NCBI GenBank assembly: GCA_030550175.1
Contig: JAUQPW010000019.1
Coordinates: 1-46,257 of the forward strand
Length of the DNA stretch: 46,257 nucleotides
Source of the DNA: a bacterium
GTDB lineage: Bacteria > Moduliflexota > Moduliflexia > Moduliflexales > JAUQPW01
Reading direction: 5' to 3'
Shown here: positions 45,006 to 46,257 of the stretch, in pieces
Numbering within the stretch: the stretch's first letter is position 1
Layout: each line of letters begins with the position of its first letter
Translations under genes and position numbers: made by a program
The notes under the pieces: generated by a model
The model's input: the letters and a program-made list of their open reading frames with translations, nothing else
Told to the model about the DNA's origin: nothing
Databases searched by the model: none

Positions 45006-45716
45006 CTATTTAGGAGCAGAAAGTGTCCCTGTTCGGGTATCTAAAAATAAAATCTCATCGGCCATCTGCCTTGCGAACTCCTCATCCAGAGTTACGGTAA
45101 AGGTAGTGAGGGCCATCTTTTTGTTTATTTTTCTTATCAATTTTCCTATGCTTCTGGTAGCTTTTGCATCTAAACCCAGGGTCGGTTCTTCATACAACAG
45201 GATTTTAGGTTCATAGGCCAGGGCCCGGGCCACTTCTACCCGTTTTCTTGCCTCTTGTTCCAAATCGGAAGGAAACTTAATGGCGTATTCAGAAGACAAT
45301 CTGACTTTTCTCATCAAATCCCCGACCCTCATAGCAATTTCTTCCTCGCTGAAAAGTCGGTCTATCCTTAACTTTAGAGGAAGGGCGATATTCACGCTTA
45401 CGGTCAGATTATTGAAGAGTAAGGAGCGCTGGGAGACCAAACCAAAATTCTCAAGGAATTTATGCCATTCTGCATCATCTTTAAGATCCCGGGTATCTAT
45501 TCCCAGAACCCGGACCCTTCCCGAGTCTGGAAGGGAAGCTCCATTAATTAAGTTTAGTAGAAGCTCCTTTCCACTGTCGGGAGGTCCGACGACTGCAAGA
45601 CTCTTACCTCGCTGTATCTGAAAACTGATATCTTTTAGAATCTCCCTACCTTCAAAAGATTTGGTTACATTTTGCAATTCTATTTCGATAATGGGGGCTT
45701 TTTTAAAACCGAGCAT
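45006..45716 (-). CDS. Degenerate ABC ATPase (MlaF-like)
   Basis: A 236-residue ABC ATPase domain close to MlaF/Ttg2-type importers by overall sequence. Key motifs are altered. Walker A is GPPDSGKE (44-51), with Glu51 in place of Ser/Thr. The LSGGQ signature is LEQEA (152-156). The Walker B Asp is Glu176 (LLYEE). The H-loop His is Leu210 (VTLDEE). The Q-loop Gln96 and D-loop GLDA remain. It probably binds but hydrolyses ATP poorly, if at all. No permease or MCE-domain gene is beside it in the window. It lies upstream of the PQQ dehydrogenase gene on the same strand. Confidence 0.82.
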   Translation of the reverse strand: MLGFKKAPIIEIELQNVTKSFEGREILKDISFQIQRGKSLAVVGPPDSGKELLLNLINGASLPDSGRVRVLGIDTRDLKDDAEWHKFLENFGLVSQRSLLFNNLTVSVNIALPLKLRIDRLFSEEEIAMRVGDLMRKVRLSSEYAIKFPSDLEQEARKRVEVARALAYEPKILLYEEPTLGLDAKATRSIGKLIRKINKKMALTTFTVTLDEEFARQMADEILFLDTRTGTLSAPK

Positions 45717-45841
45717 GCTTTTATTTTATATATAAACAGATAAGGTTGTCAATTTAAATTTTGTAAAGGTCGTTCTACGTAACTGCCTTTAAATAGGGCA
45801 ATTACACAAGATCACCTTTACAAAATCTGTTTCCTTTCAAC

Positions 45842-45871
45842 TTGACCCGAGTACCCCTTTGGGTGTATACT
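45842..45871 (+). promoter_or_regulatory. Sigma-70 promoter of larE
   Basis: TTGACC (45842-45847) and TATACT (45866-45871) are separated by 18 nt. The site ends 62 bp before the larE ATG. Confidence 0.6.
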
Positions 45872-45891
45872 TACTCTTACGTAATTGTAAT

Positions 45892-45907
45892 CTTAACTCA
45901 AGTTAAG
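45892..45907. promoter_or_regulatory. Palindromic operator-like site before larE
   Basis: CTTAACT-ca-AGTTAAG is a perfect 7-bp inverted repeat about 20 bp downstream of the -10 element, in the position of an operator or leader site. Confidence 0.4.
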
Positions 45908-45933
45908 AAAGTTCTATGATAGGAGAAGCTAAA

Positions 45934-46257
45934 ATGGTAAAAACCGAAGAGAAGTATCAGCGCCTGAAACAAATTTTAAAGGACATGGAAGGGGTTTTGG
46001 TTGCTTTCTCGGCCGGGGTTGATAGTACTTTCGTACTTAAAGTGGCACGTGATGTCTTAGGAGAGAAGGTTCTTGCAGTTACGGCGCGTTCTGTTACGTA
46101 TCCCCTTGCAGAATTAGAAGAAGCCAAACAATTAGCCTCTTTTTTAGGGGTGAGACATCTCATTGTTGACTCTAAGGAGATCAATGTTCCCGGATTTAGT
46201 AACAACCCGCCCAATCGTTGCTATTATTGCAAAACCGAATTATACGATATATTGACT
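45934..46257 (+). CDS. larE: LarE-type sulfur transferase, 3' end outside window
   Basis: The first 108 codons of a PP-loop ATP pyrophosphatase. The ATP loop is FSAGVDSTFVL; AVTARSVTYPLAELEEAKQLA and NPPNRCYYCKTELYDIL are typical of LarE, which donates sulfur to the nickel-pincer cofactor of lactate racemase and related enzymes. The ATG has TAGGAGAAG upstream, a sigma-70 promoter and a palindrome. The gene runs off the window, so the downstream sacrificial Cys cannot be checked. Confidence 0.85.
   Translation, partial: MVKTEEKYQRLKQILKDMEGVLVAFSAGVDSTFVLKVARDVLGEKVLAVTARSVTYPLAELEEAKQLASFLGVRHLIVDSKEINVPGFSNNPPNRCYYCKTELYDILT

Overview
The window reads as chromosomal DNA of an uncultivated, Gram-negative-type bacterium with an aerobic, cytochrome-rich metabolism. 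Evidence is the aa3-type oxidase genes, many secreted or membrane-anchored c-type cytochromes, a periplasmic PQQ dehydrogenase, a sigma-54 response regulator and signal peptides throughout. I cannot assign a phylum from sequence alone. The mix of a cydA-like gene without cydB, NxrC-like heme-b proteins, a XoxF/XoxJ-type pair and an ebo cluster recalls uncultivated lineages near Nitrospirota, Methylomirabilota or Tectomicrobia, but this is only an impression.

Layout. 0-5 kb (minus): a PAS-rich hybrid histidine kinase and an NtrC-type sigma-54 activator. 5-14 kb: a VIT1-type transporter, a coxBACD operon, a site-2 protease with CBS domains and a tandem universal stress protein. Four sequences matching the -24/-12 sigma-54 promoter lie upstream of the VIT1, protease, stress-protein and acsA genes, so this block may be a local regulon of the activator. 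13.6-19 kb: an operon for acetyl-CoA synthetase, 2-oxoacid dehydrogenase E1alpha, E1beta and E2, and an acyl carrier protein. A baeRF-type protein and PEP synthase follow; together these suit acetate and pyruvate assimilation.

20.3-24.4 kb is a gene-decay zone: a frameshifted LigD phosphoesterase, an N-terminally short GNAT and an internally deleted nitrilase. Next come a deazaflavin-type nitroreductase and an exonuclease-WYL fusion. At 26.7 kb a FrnE/DsbA-type oxidoreductase has an in-frame TGA exactly where the first Cys of CPWC is expected. A 10-bp hairpin follows at bacterial SECIS spacing, so this is a candidate selenoprotein.

27.6-34.2 kb holds a respiratory cluster: a CydA-like oxidase subunit with no CydB, two ethylbenzene-dehydrogenase-type heme-b proteins (one fused to two heme-c domains) and two further membrane cytochromes c. 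Long imperfect hairpin repeats sit in its gaps. 34.3-40 kb (minus) is an ebo metabolite-traffic cluster with DUF1326 and DUF2182 genes. Its eboC and eboF are intact, eboA has two in-frame stops, and eboB and eboE are reduced to fragments joined at a deletion. 40-44.8 kb (minus) is a PQQ alcohol dehydrogenase with lanthanide-type residues, a XoxJ-like binding protein and a His-rich triheme cytochrome c. The window ends with an ABC ATPase lacking most catalytic motifs and the start of larE. I saw no rRNA, tRNA, CRISPR array, transposase or phage gene.
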